Positions 33,258 to 41,069 of a DNA stretch of 44,121 nt are shown one piece after another (position 1 is the stretch's first letter; each line of letters opens with the position of its first letter). Source of the DNA: an uncultured Bacteroidales bacterium (GTDB lineage Bacteria > Bacteroidota > Bacteroidia > Bacteroidales > Bacteroidaceae). Location of the stretch: assembly GCA_902760965.1 (NCBI GenBank), contig CACWIN010000010.1:1-44121 (forward strand). Direction: 5' to 3'. The notes under the pieces were generated by a model that worked only from the letters and a program-made list of their open reading frames with translations, was not told the DNA's origin and did not search any database. A program made the position numbers and the translations under genes.

Positions 33258-34385
33258 TTATTGCATTTGCTGTTCTTTTGACTCGGCAAAGGACATAAGG
33301 TAGGACTTTATGAAACCGTCTATATGGCCGTCCATGACACCGTTCACATCGGATGTCTGAAAACCAGTACGGTGATCCTTTACGCGGCGGTCATCAAACA
33401 CGTACGAGCGGATCTGTGAACCCCATTCTATTTTTTTCTTACCTGCCTCTATCTTTTCCTGCTCGGCCATGCGGTGCTGCAGTTCCTTGTCATACAGTAT
33501 GGAACGCAGGTGCTGCAGGGCACGCTCCTTGTTCTTGGGCTGGTCACGGGTTTCGGTGTTTTCTATAAGGATCTCCTCCTCGGCTCCGGTATAGGGATCC
33601 TTGAACTGGTAACGTAAACGTACGCCCGATTCAACCTTGTTCACGTTCTGACCGCCGGCACCTCCGCTACGGAATGTATCCCAACTCATAAGAGCGGGGT
33701 TTATGTCAACCTCTATGGAGTCATCAATAAGGGGTGTCACAAAAACGCTGGCAAATGATGTCATACGCTTGCCCTGGGCATTGTATGGTGAAACCCTTAC
33801 CAGACGGTGAACGCCGTTCTCGCCTTTAAGGTAACCGTAAGCAAAAGGTCCTTCAATCTCCATGGTGACCTGCTTGATTCCGGCCTCATCGCCCTCCTGG
33901 AGGTTGGCAACTGTAACTTTGTACTTGTTGTCCTCACCCCAGCGCATGTACATACGCATAAGCATCTGAGCCCAGTCCTGACTCTCGGTGCCACCGGCTC
34001 CTGAGTTTATTTTAAGAACGCAGTCCATCTCATCGGCCTCCTCACGGAGCATGTTCTTAAGCTCCAATGATTCAACGGCATCAATAGCCTTGGCATAGTT
34101 CTCATCGACCTCCTTTTCGGTAACAAGCTCTTCCTTGTAAAAGTCCATGGCAAGCTGCAACTCATCGGCCAGAGCCTTGACCTGCTTGTAACCGTCAATC
34201 CACCCCTGAAGGTCCTTGACTTTTTTCATCTGCACCTCGGCTTTCTTTGGGTCATCCCAGAATCCGGGAGCCTGTGTGCGCAACTGCTCCTCCTCAACCT
34301 GAATGAGTTTGGCATCAATGTTGAGGTAACGTTTAAGAGCTTCGGTGCGGTCTAGCACATCCTTAAGTTGTTCAGCTGTAATCAT
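33258..34385 (-). CDS. prfB: Peptide chain release factor 2, no frameshift site
   Basis: RF2 (375 residues) ends translation at UGA and UAA. The peptidyl-hydrolysis motif SGGAGGQNVNK is intact (Gln246). The stop-codon reading tripeptide, SPF in E. coli, is SPY here (199-201; Tyr201 codon at 33785-33783) within VRVSPYNAQGKR. The first part, EALKRYLNIDAKL, is read straight through: no CTT-TGA-C programmed frameshift is present. The ATG at 34385 is chosen because a promoter lies inside the longer frame from 34427. TGA ends at least ten genes here, so efficient UGA reading is needed. Confidence 0.95.
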   Translation of the reverse strand: MITAEQLKDVLDRTEALKRYLNIDAKLIQVEEEQLRTQAPGFWDDPKKAEVQMKKVKDLQGWIDGYKQVKALADELQLAMDFYKEELVTEKEVDENYAKAIDAVESLELKNMLREEADEMDCVLKINSGAGGTESQDWAQMLMRMYMRWGEDNKYKVTVANLQEGDEAGIKQVTMEIEGPFAYGYLKGENGVHRLVRVSPYNAQGKRMTSFASVFVTPLIDDSIEVDINPALMSWDTFRSGGAGGQNVNKVESGVRLRYQFKDPYTGAEEEILIENTETRDQPKNKERALQHLRSILYDKELQHRMAEQEKIEAGKKKIEWGSQIRSYVFDDRRVKDHRTGFQTSDVNGVMDGHIDGFIKSYLMSFAESKEQQMQ

Positions 34386-34404
34386 AGGATCTTGTTTTGG
34401 ACTG

Positions 34405-34436
34405 CAAAAGTAGTCAAAATAAATCAATTAATCAAC
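34405..34436 (-). promoter_or_regulatory. Promoter of prfB
   Basis: Minus-strand GTTG (34436-34433; 3/4 of TTTG), 20 nt, then TACTTTTG (34412-34405; full -7 match). The -33 part overlaps the end of envC, and the prfB ATG is 19 nt downstream. Confidence 0.7.
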
Positions 34437-35637
34437 GGCGGAGCCATTCGGACGGATTAAGACGTTTGCTCTCCTTGTGAAGCTGGAAATGCAGTATGGG
34501 AAGGCCGTTCTCGGAAGTCTGTATATCACCTATAATATCCTGAGTCTTTACCTTATCGTCTTTTTTGAGTCTGGTTTCACTCAAATTACAATAGACCGAT
34601 ATGTATGAACCGTGTCGTATAAGGACTCCTATCTGTCCCTTGCCTTGCTGGAATATCTGCGATACCACACCGTCAAACACGGCCCTTGCCTGAGCACCGG
34701 CCTGTCCCTGTATTTCAAGGCCAAGATTGTTCTGCTTTACGTCTTTCATGCCTGCCACGTTGTGTACACCATATTCGGCTACCACAAGATAAGGTCCGGT
34801 TATAGGCATAGGCAGTTTGCCTTTGTTGCTTTCAAAGTTGCCTGACAGCTTTACATCCTCTTGTTCCTGTTGGACGGTTACAGGAGTCTTTTTGCGCTTT
34901 TCCTGCTCCTCCTTTATAGCCAGACTAATCTGGCGGTCTATCTCTTTTGACAACTCGTCACGTTTTTTCTGCTGGGCCGAAATCTCCTTTTTTAAGGAAC
35001 TGCGCTTGCTTTTTAGCTTGTTTACCATTTCCTGCAGGTTTTTTTCCTCCTGGCGGACTGCGGCCTGGTATTCCTGCTGCACCTTTTCAAGCTCAACTTT
35101 CTCCTGCTTGAGGAGTTCCACCTGTTCGCGGCGGTTTAAGAGAGTATCGCGTTTTTGGCTTATTTCATCGGCCATTTCATAAAGTGAACTTGAATACTCG
35201 CCCACATACCTGGCTCTACGGCGCATCTCCTGGAAAGTCTGCGATGCAAGAATGAATGTCAGCGGATTAAAGTTTGAGTTCTGGCGCTGAAAGAATTTGC
35301 ACGCCTGGTCATACCGCTCCTTGCACTGCTCATGCTCTTTTTCAAGCTGCTCAATCTCTTTGTTGAGCCTTGACGATTCACGGTCCAGGGAACGTACTTC
35401 ACTTCGGGTCTTTTCCAGAATGGTTGTACGCTCCTTAAGTCTTGCGGTAATTATGTTAAGGTTTGAAATCTGACTTGATATGTCTTTCTCCGTGCTGGTC
35501 AGAATCTTTTCCTGACGGGCTATCTGCTCTTCCATCTCAGCCCGTTCCTTGCGCATTTTTTCAATAACGGCATTAGTCTGCCCTGTTACCATGAACGGGA
35601 ACTGAATCAACAATATTAATAAGAACAGTTTTTTCAT
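34432..35637 (-). CDS. envC: EnvC-like murein hydrolase activator (degenerate M23/LytM)
   Basis: This 401-residue exported protein has a signal peptide (about 1-19; mature N-terminus likely Gln20). A long coiled coil spans about 22-260 with heavy Glu/Lys/Arg content, and a C-terminal LytM-like domain covers about 290-401. The LytM zinc ligands are not all kept: the HxxxD site is replaced (NNLGLEIQG) and the HxH site has only one His (ILHFQLHK). The LytM domain therefore probably does not cut peptidoglycan itself but activates amidases during division, as EnvC does in E. coli. ATGA overlap with the DUF4292 gene indicates co-translation. Confidence 0.87.
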   Translation of the reverse strand: MKKLFLLILLIQFPFMVTGQTNAVIEKMRKERAEMEEQIARQEKILTSTEKDISSQISNLNIITARLKERTTILEKTRSEVRSLDRESSRLNKEIEQLEKEHEQCKERYDQACKFFQRQNSNFNPLTFILASQTFQEMRRRARYVGEYSSSLYEMADEISQKRDTLLNRREQVELLKQEKVELEKVQQEYQAAVRQEEKNLQEMVNKLKSKRSSLKKEISAQQKKRDELSKEIDRQISLAIKEEQEKRKKTPVTVQQEQEDVKLSGNFESNKGKLPMPITGPYLVVAEYGVHNVAGMKDVKQNNLGLEIQGQAGAQARAVFDGVVSQIFQQGKGQIGVLIRHGSYISVYCNLSETRLKKDDKVKTQDIIGDIQTSENGLPILHFQLHKESKRLNPSEWLRR

Positions 35638-36437
35638 AATCCCAGACCGTCAATCAATTCATCAAAAGAAACCTTTTTCATTCGGCTGCTAATCTGTGTC
35701 ATATCCGGCCAGCTTTTCTTTTCGACCGATATCTGTGACATTCTGATATTAAGCGGAAGCGTAATGTCCGGAAAAGTGAGATTCACCCCAAGCGTATTGG
35801 GAAATTCAAATCCGGCTTTTATCTCACTAAAATCAGAGTAATCTATCCCAACCTTGTAACTTTTCCCCGATTTCACCGATGAAAGTAGCCTGTTGACACC
35901 GTTTGTCATAAACTGGTAGCCATATTCAGTTTCAAGTACAGGCACATTGCCGTCGGCATTGGGAGAACCCTTTACCAGTCTTGAAGAAGCACGCACCGCA
36001 TCTCCCGATCCCGGCGAGAACATCCTGTTCCAGAACAGGGCCTGGACCATATAAAAGTCAAGGCCTATTTCGTTGCGGTATGGAATATCCGAATAGTAAC
36101 ATGCGGAATAGACATTATGGACACGGTCAATAAGAATGACCCTGTCAGGCAGGAATTCTATACGCCCCACTTCCATAAGACCCAGAACGTTTGCATTTAT
36201 CTGTACACTGTGGTCACGGCGCATCCTTATCTGTCCGCTTATTCTGGTACCGTTCACGTTCGATGAGTAGCTGGCAGTCAGTTCTGTTACCGGAGGAGCG
36301 GCCAGCAGGTTTGAAACAAGATTGGCTGCATCGGTTGCACTTTCTCCCTTTTTCTTTTTTAAAGAAGACATGGAACCGCACCCGCTTAAAAACAGCATAA
36401 GCAGGAATAGTGGAAATATGTAATTACGCAATCTCAT
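35634..36437 (-). CDS. DUF4292 domain lipoprotein
   Basis: This 267-residue lipoprotein has lipid Cys20 (LFLSGC). The mature part fits DUF4292, a Bacteroidota family with a LolA/LolB-like half-barrel, supported by GTRISGQIRMRRDHSVQIN and LGLMEVGRIEFLPDRVILIDR. Its presence with TPR and EnvC-like genes fits a role in envelope lipoprotein or lipid handling, which is unproven. It overlaps both neighbours by 4 nt. Confidence 0.82.
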   Translation of the reverse strand: MRLRNYIFPLFLLMLFLSGCGSMSSLKKKKGESATDAANLVSNLLAAPPVTELTASYSSNVNGTRISGQIRMRRDHSVQINANVLGLMEVGRIEFLPDRVILIDRVHNVYSACYYSDIPYRNEIGLDFYMVQALFWNRMFSPGSGDAVRASSRLVKGSPNADGNVPVLETEYGYQFMTNGVNRLLSSVKSGKSYKVGIDYSDFSEIKAGFEFPNTLGVNLTFPDITLPLNIRMSQISVEKKSWPDMTQISSRMKKVSFDELIDGLGL

Positions 36438-37783
36438 TCAAGATACTTCTGTTCACGGATCTTTTTGTCAAGGGTCTTGGATTCGCTGTTCATCTGTACG
36501 GCCTTATGCCAGTACTCCAGTGCCTTTTCTTTCTCACCGCACATATAAAGCACGTCGCCGTAATGCTCATAGATTTCGGGATTGTCCGAATCCAGATAAC
36601 GCAAGGCCTTTTCCATATACTCCAAGGATTCCTTGTAGCGTTTCATCCTGAAAAGAATCCAGGCATATGTGTCAAGGAATGTGGAACTGAATGGTTCTGA
36701 TTCTATGGTCTTTCCACTCATTGCCAGGGCGCGTTCCAGATCACGGTCCTCAAGTGACAGAAAATAGGCGTAGTTGTTAAGTACGCTTATATTCTCCGGG
36801 TCATGCATCAGAGTAGAGTCATAGTCAGAATACATTTCCTTTGTATGGCCAAGGTTGTGATTAAGATCACCTCTCAGATTGTACAACTGGGCTTTATCCT
36901 TGCCGTCATTAACATTGGCTATTCCCAACGAAATGGTCTGGAAAGACTTTTCACCCTCTCCCAACCAGTTATAGGCTATTGCTTTTTGCTTGTATGCCTG
37001 AACCAACTGCGGTTCATGCTTTGAAACCACGTCGCAGAAATTCATTGCAACATCCAGCAAAGAGCGGCATTTCATCTTGTCCAGCTGGCTTTCGGCACGT
37101 TCAATCATATCTCGGGTGGTATTCATGAGCAGGTCTATCACTTCGGCAGGATTATCGGCCTCATAGTATGCGGAATCCAGTTCTCCCATCTGCAGGTAAC
37201 AGGCAAAACGCTGGAACTGGAGTTCATCGGCAGCGTCTTCCAGCTTACCGAAACGGGTAAGGACACGCAACTCCTTTTCATACTCCCCGGCATTGTCATA
37301 CAACTCTGCAAGCGAAAGTAAAAGATCGGTTCGTCCCGGAAAACGGCGGACCATGTCCTCATACTGGTTCACGGCATCGGTCAGTCTGTTCTGTCTAAGG
37401 TAATTAAGTGCCAGCAACCTGCGATACCAATAGTTTTCAGGTTCAAGCCTTACTGCCCTTTCCAGGAGCAGATTAACTCTTTCCCTGTTTTTTTCAAGCA
37501 GACTGCGGTCACTCAAAGACATGTAGTATTGGGCAAGATTGTAGCAAGTGGCGGCTTGTGCGGTATCAATGTCATAACAATGAGACATTAAATCCATTCC
37601 TGCATCAAACTGGCCTTTATTGTGCATCTTAAGGCTTTCCATAAAGAAATAGTCACGGGCAGTACTTTCATAGTAAGACTGGGGCAAAGGTTCACTTTGC
37701 CCGGCATGCCTTGATGAACTGCACGATCCCAACAGGGATACAGACAACAACAGGATGCACGATATGTACTTGCAATCTTTCAT
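36434..37783 (-). CDS. TPR-repeat lipoprotein
   Basis: This is a 449-residue lipoprotein starting at ATG 37783; an upstream TTG at 37795 is less likely. The signal peptide ends with a lipobox (SLLGSC, Cys21). The mature protein is all-helical with many tetratricopeptide repeats (CYNLAQYYMSLSDRSLLEKN, WYRRLLALNYLRQNRLTDAV, EIYEHYGDVLYMCGEKEKAL). TPRs serve as protein scaffolds, so it may be an outer-membrane assembly factor. The dut-TPR-DUF4292-envC order keeps overlaps or short gaps, so it is one operon. Confidence 0.88.
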   Translation of the reverse strand: MKDCKYISCILLLSVSLLGSCSSSRHAGQSEPLPQSYYESTARDYFFMESLKMHNKGQFDAGMDLMSHCYDIDTAQAATCYNLAQYYMSLSDRSLLEKNRERVNLLLERAVRLEPENYWYRRLLALNYLRQNRLTDAVNQYEDMVRRFPGRTDLLLSLAELYDNAGEYEKELRVLTRFGKLEDAADELQFQRFACYLQMGELDSAYYEADNPAEVIDLLMNTTRDMIERAESQLDKMKCRSLLDVAMNFCDVVSKHEPQLVQAYKQKAIAYNWLGEGEKSFQTISLGIANVNDGKDKAQLYNLRGDLNHNLGHTKEMYSDYDSTLMHDPENISVLNNYAYFLSLEDRDLERALAMSGKTIESEPFSSTFLDTYAWILFRMKRYKESLEYMEKALRYLDSDNPEIYEHYGDVLYMCGEKEKALEYWHKAVQMNSESKTLDKKIREQKYLE

Positions 37784-37795
37784 TTGATCCGGCAA

Positions 37796-38227
37796 TCAGA
37801 TACCACTGTGACCAAATCCTCCTGCTCCGCGTTCTGTTTCGTCAAGAGTCTCAACCTGAATCCACTGTGCCTGCTCATGACGGGCAATGACCATCTGGGC
37901 AATGCGTTCGCCGTCATTGACTGTAAAGTCCTCCTGTGACAGGTTAATAAGGATTACACCTATCTCGCCACGATAGTCGGCATCGATTGTTCCCGGTGTG
38001 TTGAGTACAGTTATTCCTTTTTTTATGGCAAGTCCGCTGCGGGGACGCACCTGTGCCTCAAATCCTGCAGGCAGCGATATGAACAGTCCCGTAGGGATAA
38101 GGCGGCGTTCCATGGGTTTCATAACTATCGGCTGGTCCAGGTTTGCTCTAAGGTCCACACCTGCAGACTGTACTGTAGCATATTCAGGAAGCTGATGATG
38201 CGAACGGTTTATTATTTTGACATTCAT
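37796..38227 (-). CDS. dut: dUTP diphosphatase
   Basis: dUTPase (143 residues) hydrolyses dUTP to dUMP, which keeps uracil out of DNA and supplies dTMP synthesis. All five trimeric dUTPase motifs are visible: [41 protein letters not shown] and the C-terminal [10 protein letters not shown] arm. The ATG at 38227 gives normal length; the longer frame from 38278 passes over the -7 box. The TPR gene follows closely. It diverges from dgt, another dNTP-cleaning enzyme. Confidence 0.96.
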   Translation of the reverse strand: MNVKIINRSHHQLPEYATVQSAGVDLRANLDQPIVMKPMERRLIPTGLFISLPAGFEAQVRPRSGLAIKKGITVLNTPGTIDADYRGEIGVILINLSQEDFTVNDGERIAQMVIARHEQAQWIQVETLDETERGAGGFGHSGI

Positions 38228-38263
38228 TTTTAAACGGGTTTTGGTTTTACACAGCGAAAATAA

Positions 38264-38271
38264 CAAATATA
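38264..38271 (-). promoter_or_regulatory. -7 box of dut
   Basis: The minus strand reads TATATTTG (38271-38264), a full -7 match, with the dut ATG 36 nt downstream. The -33 element is not clear. It is 35 nt away from the facing dgt -7 box. Confidence 0.5.
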
Positions 38272-38306
38272 CCGCCAACTAAGTCAGAAATCATCTGAAA
38301 AACCAT

Positions 38307-38314
38307 TAATTTTG
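38307..38314 (+). promoter_or_regulatory. -7 box of dgt
   Basis: TAATTTTG (38307-38314) is a full -7 match, and the dgt ATG lies 19 nt downstream. No TTTG is present at 20 nt upstream, so the -33 part is weak. Confidence 0.5.
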
Positions 38315-38333
38315 AAACAAAAGAAACTAACAG

Positions 38334-39671
38334 ATGGATTGGAAAAGACTAATATCAGCCAAGAGGCTGGGTATGGAAGGCATTGAGTCTGTACACAAGG
38401 ATGACCGTTCAGCATTTTTGCGTGATTATGACAGGCTCATTTTCTCAGCACCGTTCCGCCGTTTACAGAACAAGACCCAGGTTTTCCCCCTGCCTGGCAG
38501 CGTGTTTGTACATAACCGCCTGACACACAGTCTTGAGGTGGCATGCGTAGGGCGCTCACTTGGTAACAATGTATCAAGGGCCTTGATAAAAAAGCGTCCG
38601 GAATTGGCAGATACGAATATCCAGGAGATAGGAAACATTGTATCCGCCGCTTGCCTGGCACATGACATGGGCAATCCCCCATTCGGACATTCAGGTGAAA
38701 AAGCCATATCAGCATATTTCACTGAAGGCAAAGGACAGTGCCTCAAAGAACAGTTTTCAGACAACCCTGTCCAATGGACAGACATCATCAATTTTGAAGG
38801 CAACGCCAATGCATTCCGTCTGTTGGCACACCAGTTCATAGGCCGCCGCAAAGGCGGATTTGCCATGACATACTCTACGTTGGCATCGATAGTAAAATAT
38901 CCGTACGCATCCATTCTTGCAAACGGCAAGCATAAGTTTGGTTTCTTTGAAAGCGAAGCTCCTATTTTTGCCAAAATTGCCGATGAATTGGGCATAATCC
39001 GTTTGTCAGAACCAGGTCAACCCTTAAAATACGTGCGTTATCCGTTAGTCTGGCTTGTTGAGGCTGCCGATGATATATGCTACCTCCTTATGGACCTGGA
39101 GGATGCCCACAAGCTCAAACTGTTTTCCACGGCCGATACCATTAAGCTGATGATGGATTTTCTGGAACCCAAGGAGCAAAAGCACGCCGAAAGCATAATA
39201 AGCATGTTGACCGACGTAAACGAGCAGGTTTCCTATCTGCGTTCCAAACTGATTGGTGTTCTTGTTGAAGAATGCACAAAGGTATTCCTTGAGAACGAGA
39301 AAGCCATACTTGACGGAACATTCAGCGGATCACTTATCGATCATATCAGTCCTACCCCCAGGGAAGCATACGTCCATTGTGCCAAACTATCCATTCAAAA
39401 GATATACCGTTCACACGACGTCCTGGAGGTGGAACTTGCCGGTTTCCGCATAATAAGCACCCTTCTTGACCTTATGGTCCAGGCCGTACAGTACCCGGAA
39501 CGTGAATACTCCAAACTGCTCATTGACCGTGTGTCAAGCCAGTACGACATAAACGCCGCCGACATATACAACCGCATACTTGCCGTCCTGGACTACATTA
39601 GCGGCATGACCGACGTGTACGCTTTAGACATCTACCGCAAGATTAACGGCAACAGCCTTCCTGCGGTGTAA
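38334..39671 (+). CDS. dgt: Deoxyguanosinetriphosphate triphosphohydrolase (dGTPase)
   Basis: This 445-residue HD-domain enzyme hydrolyses dGTP (and, in many homologues, other dNTPs) to the nucleoside and tripolyphosphate. Key features are RLQNKTQVFPLPGSVFVHNRLTHSLEVA with His at the metal site, AACLAHDMGNPPFGHSGE (the HD pair), and EAADDICYLLMDLEDAHKL. Its divergent pairing with dut suggests shared control of nucleotide pools. The tripolyphosphate product could be a substrate for the CYTH protein 6 kb away, a speculative link. Its stop is 2 nt before a 15-nt palindrome. Confidence 0.92.
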   Translation: MDWKRLISAKRLGMEGIESVHKDDRSAFLRDYDRLIFSAPFRRLQNKTQVFPLPGSVFVHNRLTHSLEVACVGRSLGNNVSRALIKKRPELADTNIQEIGNIVSAACLAHDMGNPPFGHSGEKAISAYFTEGKGQCLKEQFSDNPVQWTDIINFEGNANAFRLLAHQFIGRRKGGFAMTYSTLASIVKYPYASILANGKHKFGFFESEAPIFAKIADELGIIRLSEPGQPLKYVRYPLVWLVEAADDICYLLMDLEDAHKLKLFSTADTIKLMMDFLEPKEQKHAESIISMLTDVNEQVSYLRSKLIGVLVEECTKVFLENEKAILDGTFSGSLIDHISPTPREAYVHCAKLSIQKIYRSHDVLEVELAGFRIISTLLDLMVQAVQYPEREYSKLLIDRVSSQYDINAADIYNRILAVLDYISGMTDVYALDIYRKINGNSLPAV

Positions 39672-39673
39672 AA

Positions 39674-39688
39674 TGAGCCGTTGGCTCA
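39674..39688. terminator. 15-nt palindrome on the TonB-like gene stop codon
   Basis: TGAGCCGTTGGCTCA (6-bp stem, 3-nt loop) ends with the complement of the TonB-gene stop. On the minus strand TTTT follows, so a weak terminator is possible. It is the exact reverse complement of the palindrome at 29388-29402. Confidence 0.58.
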
Positions 39689-40375
39689 CTTAATCCTAAA
39701 GTTAACCGGAATAGTAAACCGAACCCTGCAAACCGAGTCATTAATCTTGCCGGGGTTCCATTTTGGCATAGCCGATACAACCCTTAGAGCTTCGGCATCA
39801 AGTAACGGATTGACGCTCTTGACCACCTTGGGATTGGTAATGGAACCGTCGGTCTCTACAATGAATGATACCAATACCCTACCCTGGATGCTGTCACTTT
39901 TAGCTTGGTCGGGATATACAACCTCATTCCTAAGGTATTCCATCAAGGCCGATGATCCTCCCTTGAATTCGGGCATTTCCTCAACTACCAGGTAGGCACC
40001 CTTCTCTTCCCGGTCCTCAATAATCTCGACCCATTCCTCGTTTTCTCCAACATAATCACCGGTACTGGCAAGTATGTCCTCCTGGATGTCGGCATCGGAC
40101 TCAATCTCTACAACAGTGGGGGTTTGGGCAACATAGTTTGACTGGGAAGATGCAGGAGGATTGTTTGTATTAAGAAGGTTAATACTCATAATAACGGTCA
40201 GCAGGATGGCTGCGGCAGCCGGCACACCAACGGCTACGGCCAGAAATGAACGGCGGCGTTTGGCAGCACGTTCACGTACAGCCTTTCTGTCCCAGAATGA
40301 CTGCTGATCCATTGAGGGGAGTTTCATCTCGTAATCCTCAAGGCGTTCCTTGAATTTATCTTCCCATTGTTTCAT
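39686..40375 (-). CDS. TonB C-terminal-domain protein, likely anti-sigma partner
   Basis: This 229-residue inner-membrane protein has a cytosolic N-terminal segment (about 1-42, WEDKFKERLEDYEMKLP, then FWDRKAVRERAAKRRR) and one membrane helix at about 43-68. A short acidic periplasmic spacer leads to a TonB_C domain (about 140-229; SALMEYLRNEVVYPDQAKSD, GRVLVSFIVETDGSITNPKV, RVVSAMPKWNPGKIN). Usual TonB proteins have a long Pro-rich spacer, and this one does not. The N-terminal segment resembles the sigma-binding tails of Bacteroidota anti-sigma proteins (LxxYE...FWD). Its ATG overlaps the sigma gene (ATGA), so it may regulate that sigma factor. Confidence 0.82.
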   Translation of the reverse strand: MKQWEDKFKERLEDYEMKLPSMDQQSFWDRKAVRERAAKRRRSFLAVAVGVPAAAAILLTVIMSINLLNTNNPPASSQSNYVAQTPTVVEIESDADIQEDILASTGDYVGENEEWVEIIEDREEKGAYLVVEEMPEFKGGSSALMEYLRNEVVYPDQAKSDSIQGRVLVSFIVETDGSITNPKVVKSVNPLLDAEALRVVSAMPKWNPGKINDSVCRVRFTIPVNFRIK

Positions 40376-40935
40376 TGTCCTGTTCTTTTAAGATAATCGT
40401 TAATGGCGTTCCGGAGCTGGGCACGGGATTTGGCAAGAATTGATGCGGAACCTTTTTCGGTAATATTGATTGCCTGGGCTATCTCCTTATGGGAATAACC
40501 GTCTATGCAATACATGTTGAATACCGTACGTCTAACTGACGGAAGCGAAGCTACCATGTCAAGCATAACCGATGCCGGAATCTTGTCAACATCGTCATCC
40601 TGTTCAGGAATAACCGAATCCATCGATGAATCCAGCGGTACCATACGCAATCTGCTCATCTCCCTAAGCCTGTCTATTGCCACATTTACCGTTAGGCGTC
40701 TTAACCAGGAATAGAGCGAACCCTCACCGTTAAAACGGAACTGACCTATGCAATCCATTGCCTTTATCATGGAGTCATGCATAAGGTCCTGGGCCTCCTC
40801 CTTGTCGCCAAGATAACGGAAACAAACGGCGTACAGTCTGGCTGCATATCTTGCATACAGTTCACCCTGTGCTTCCCTATCCTTTAAGACACATCTTGAA
40901 GCCAGATCCTGTTCCGAAACCAAGGAGGTTCTCAT
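40372..40935 (-). CDS. ECF-type RNA polymerase sigma factor
   Basis: This 187-residue sigma-70 family extracytoplasmic-function factor has region 2 at about 25-95 (YARYAARLYAVCFRYLGDKEEAQDLMHDSMIKA, then the -10 recognition part FNGEGSLYSWLRRLTVNVAIDRLR). Region 4 at about 125-180 has the helix-turn-helix GYSHKEIAQAINITEKGSASILAKSRAQLRN. It lacks regions 1 and 3. The pairing with a TonB-domain membrane protein through a 4-nt overlap suggests cell-surface signalling. No clear vegetative promoter is seen in the 134-nt gap after rpoC, and autoregulation is possible. Confidence 0.93.
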   Translation of the reverse strand: MRTSLVSEQDLASRCVLKDREAQGELYARYAARLYAVCFRYLGDKEEAQDLMHDSMIKAMDCIGQFRFNGEGSLYSWLRRLTVNVAIDRLREMSRLRMVPLDSSMDSVIPEQDDDVDKIPASVMLDMVASLPSVRRTVFNMYCIDGYSHKEIAQAINITEKGSASILAKSRAQLRNAINDYLKRTGQ

Positions 40936-41014
40936 CTTGCTAGTTCAGGCCTATTTCATTATAAGAACGGCAATTTACTCCAAATACGTCTTTTGGACAA
41001 ATTATTTGCCTTAC

Positions 41015-41054
41015 AAAAAAGAATGGGGTGACTGTCAATGCAGCCACCCCATTC
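41015..41054 (-). terminator. Intrinsic terminator of rpoC
   Basis: On the minus strand GAATGGGGTG (41054-41045) pairs perfectly with CACCCCATTC (41030-41021), then TTTTTT (41020-41015). Three more base pairs extend the stem inward past one mismatch. It lies 15 nt after the rpoC stop. Confidence 0.93.
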
Positions 41055-41069
41055 AACTATCAAGTCTAA

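Noticed and set aside
34310..34350. Programmed +1 frameshift in prfB
   Set aside because: The region encoding RYLNIDA is a continuous open frame with no in-frame TGA and no CTT-TGA-C slippery site, so the gene does not need a frameshift.
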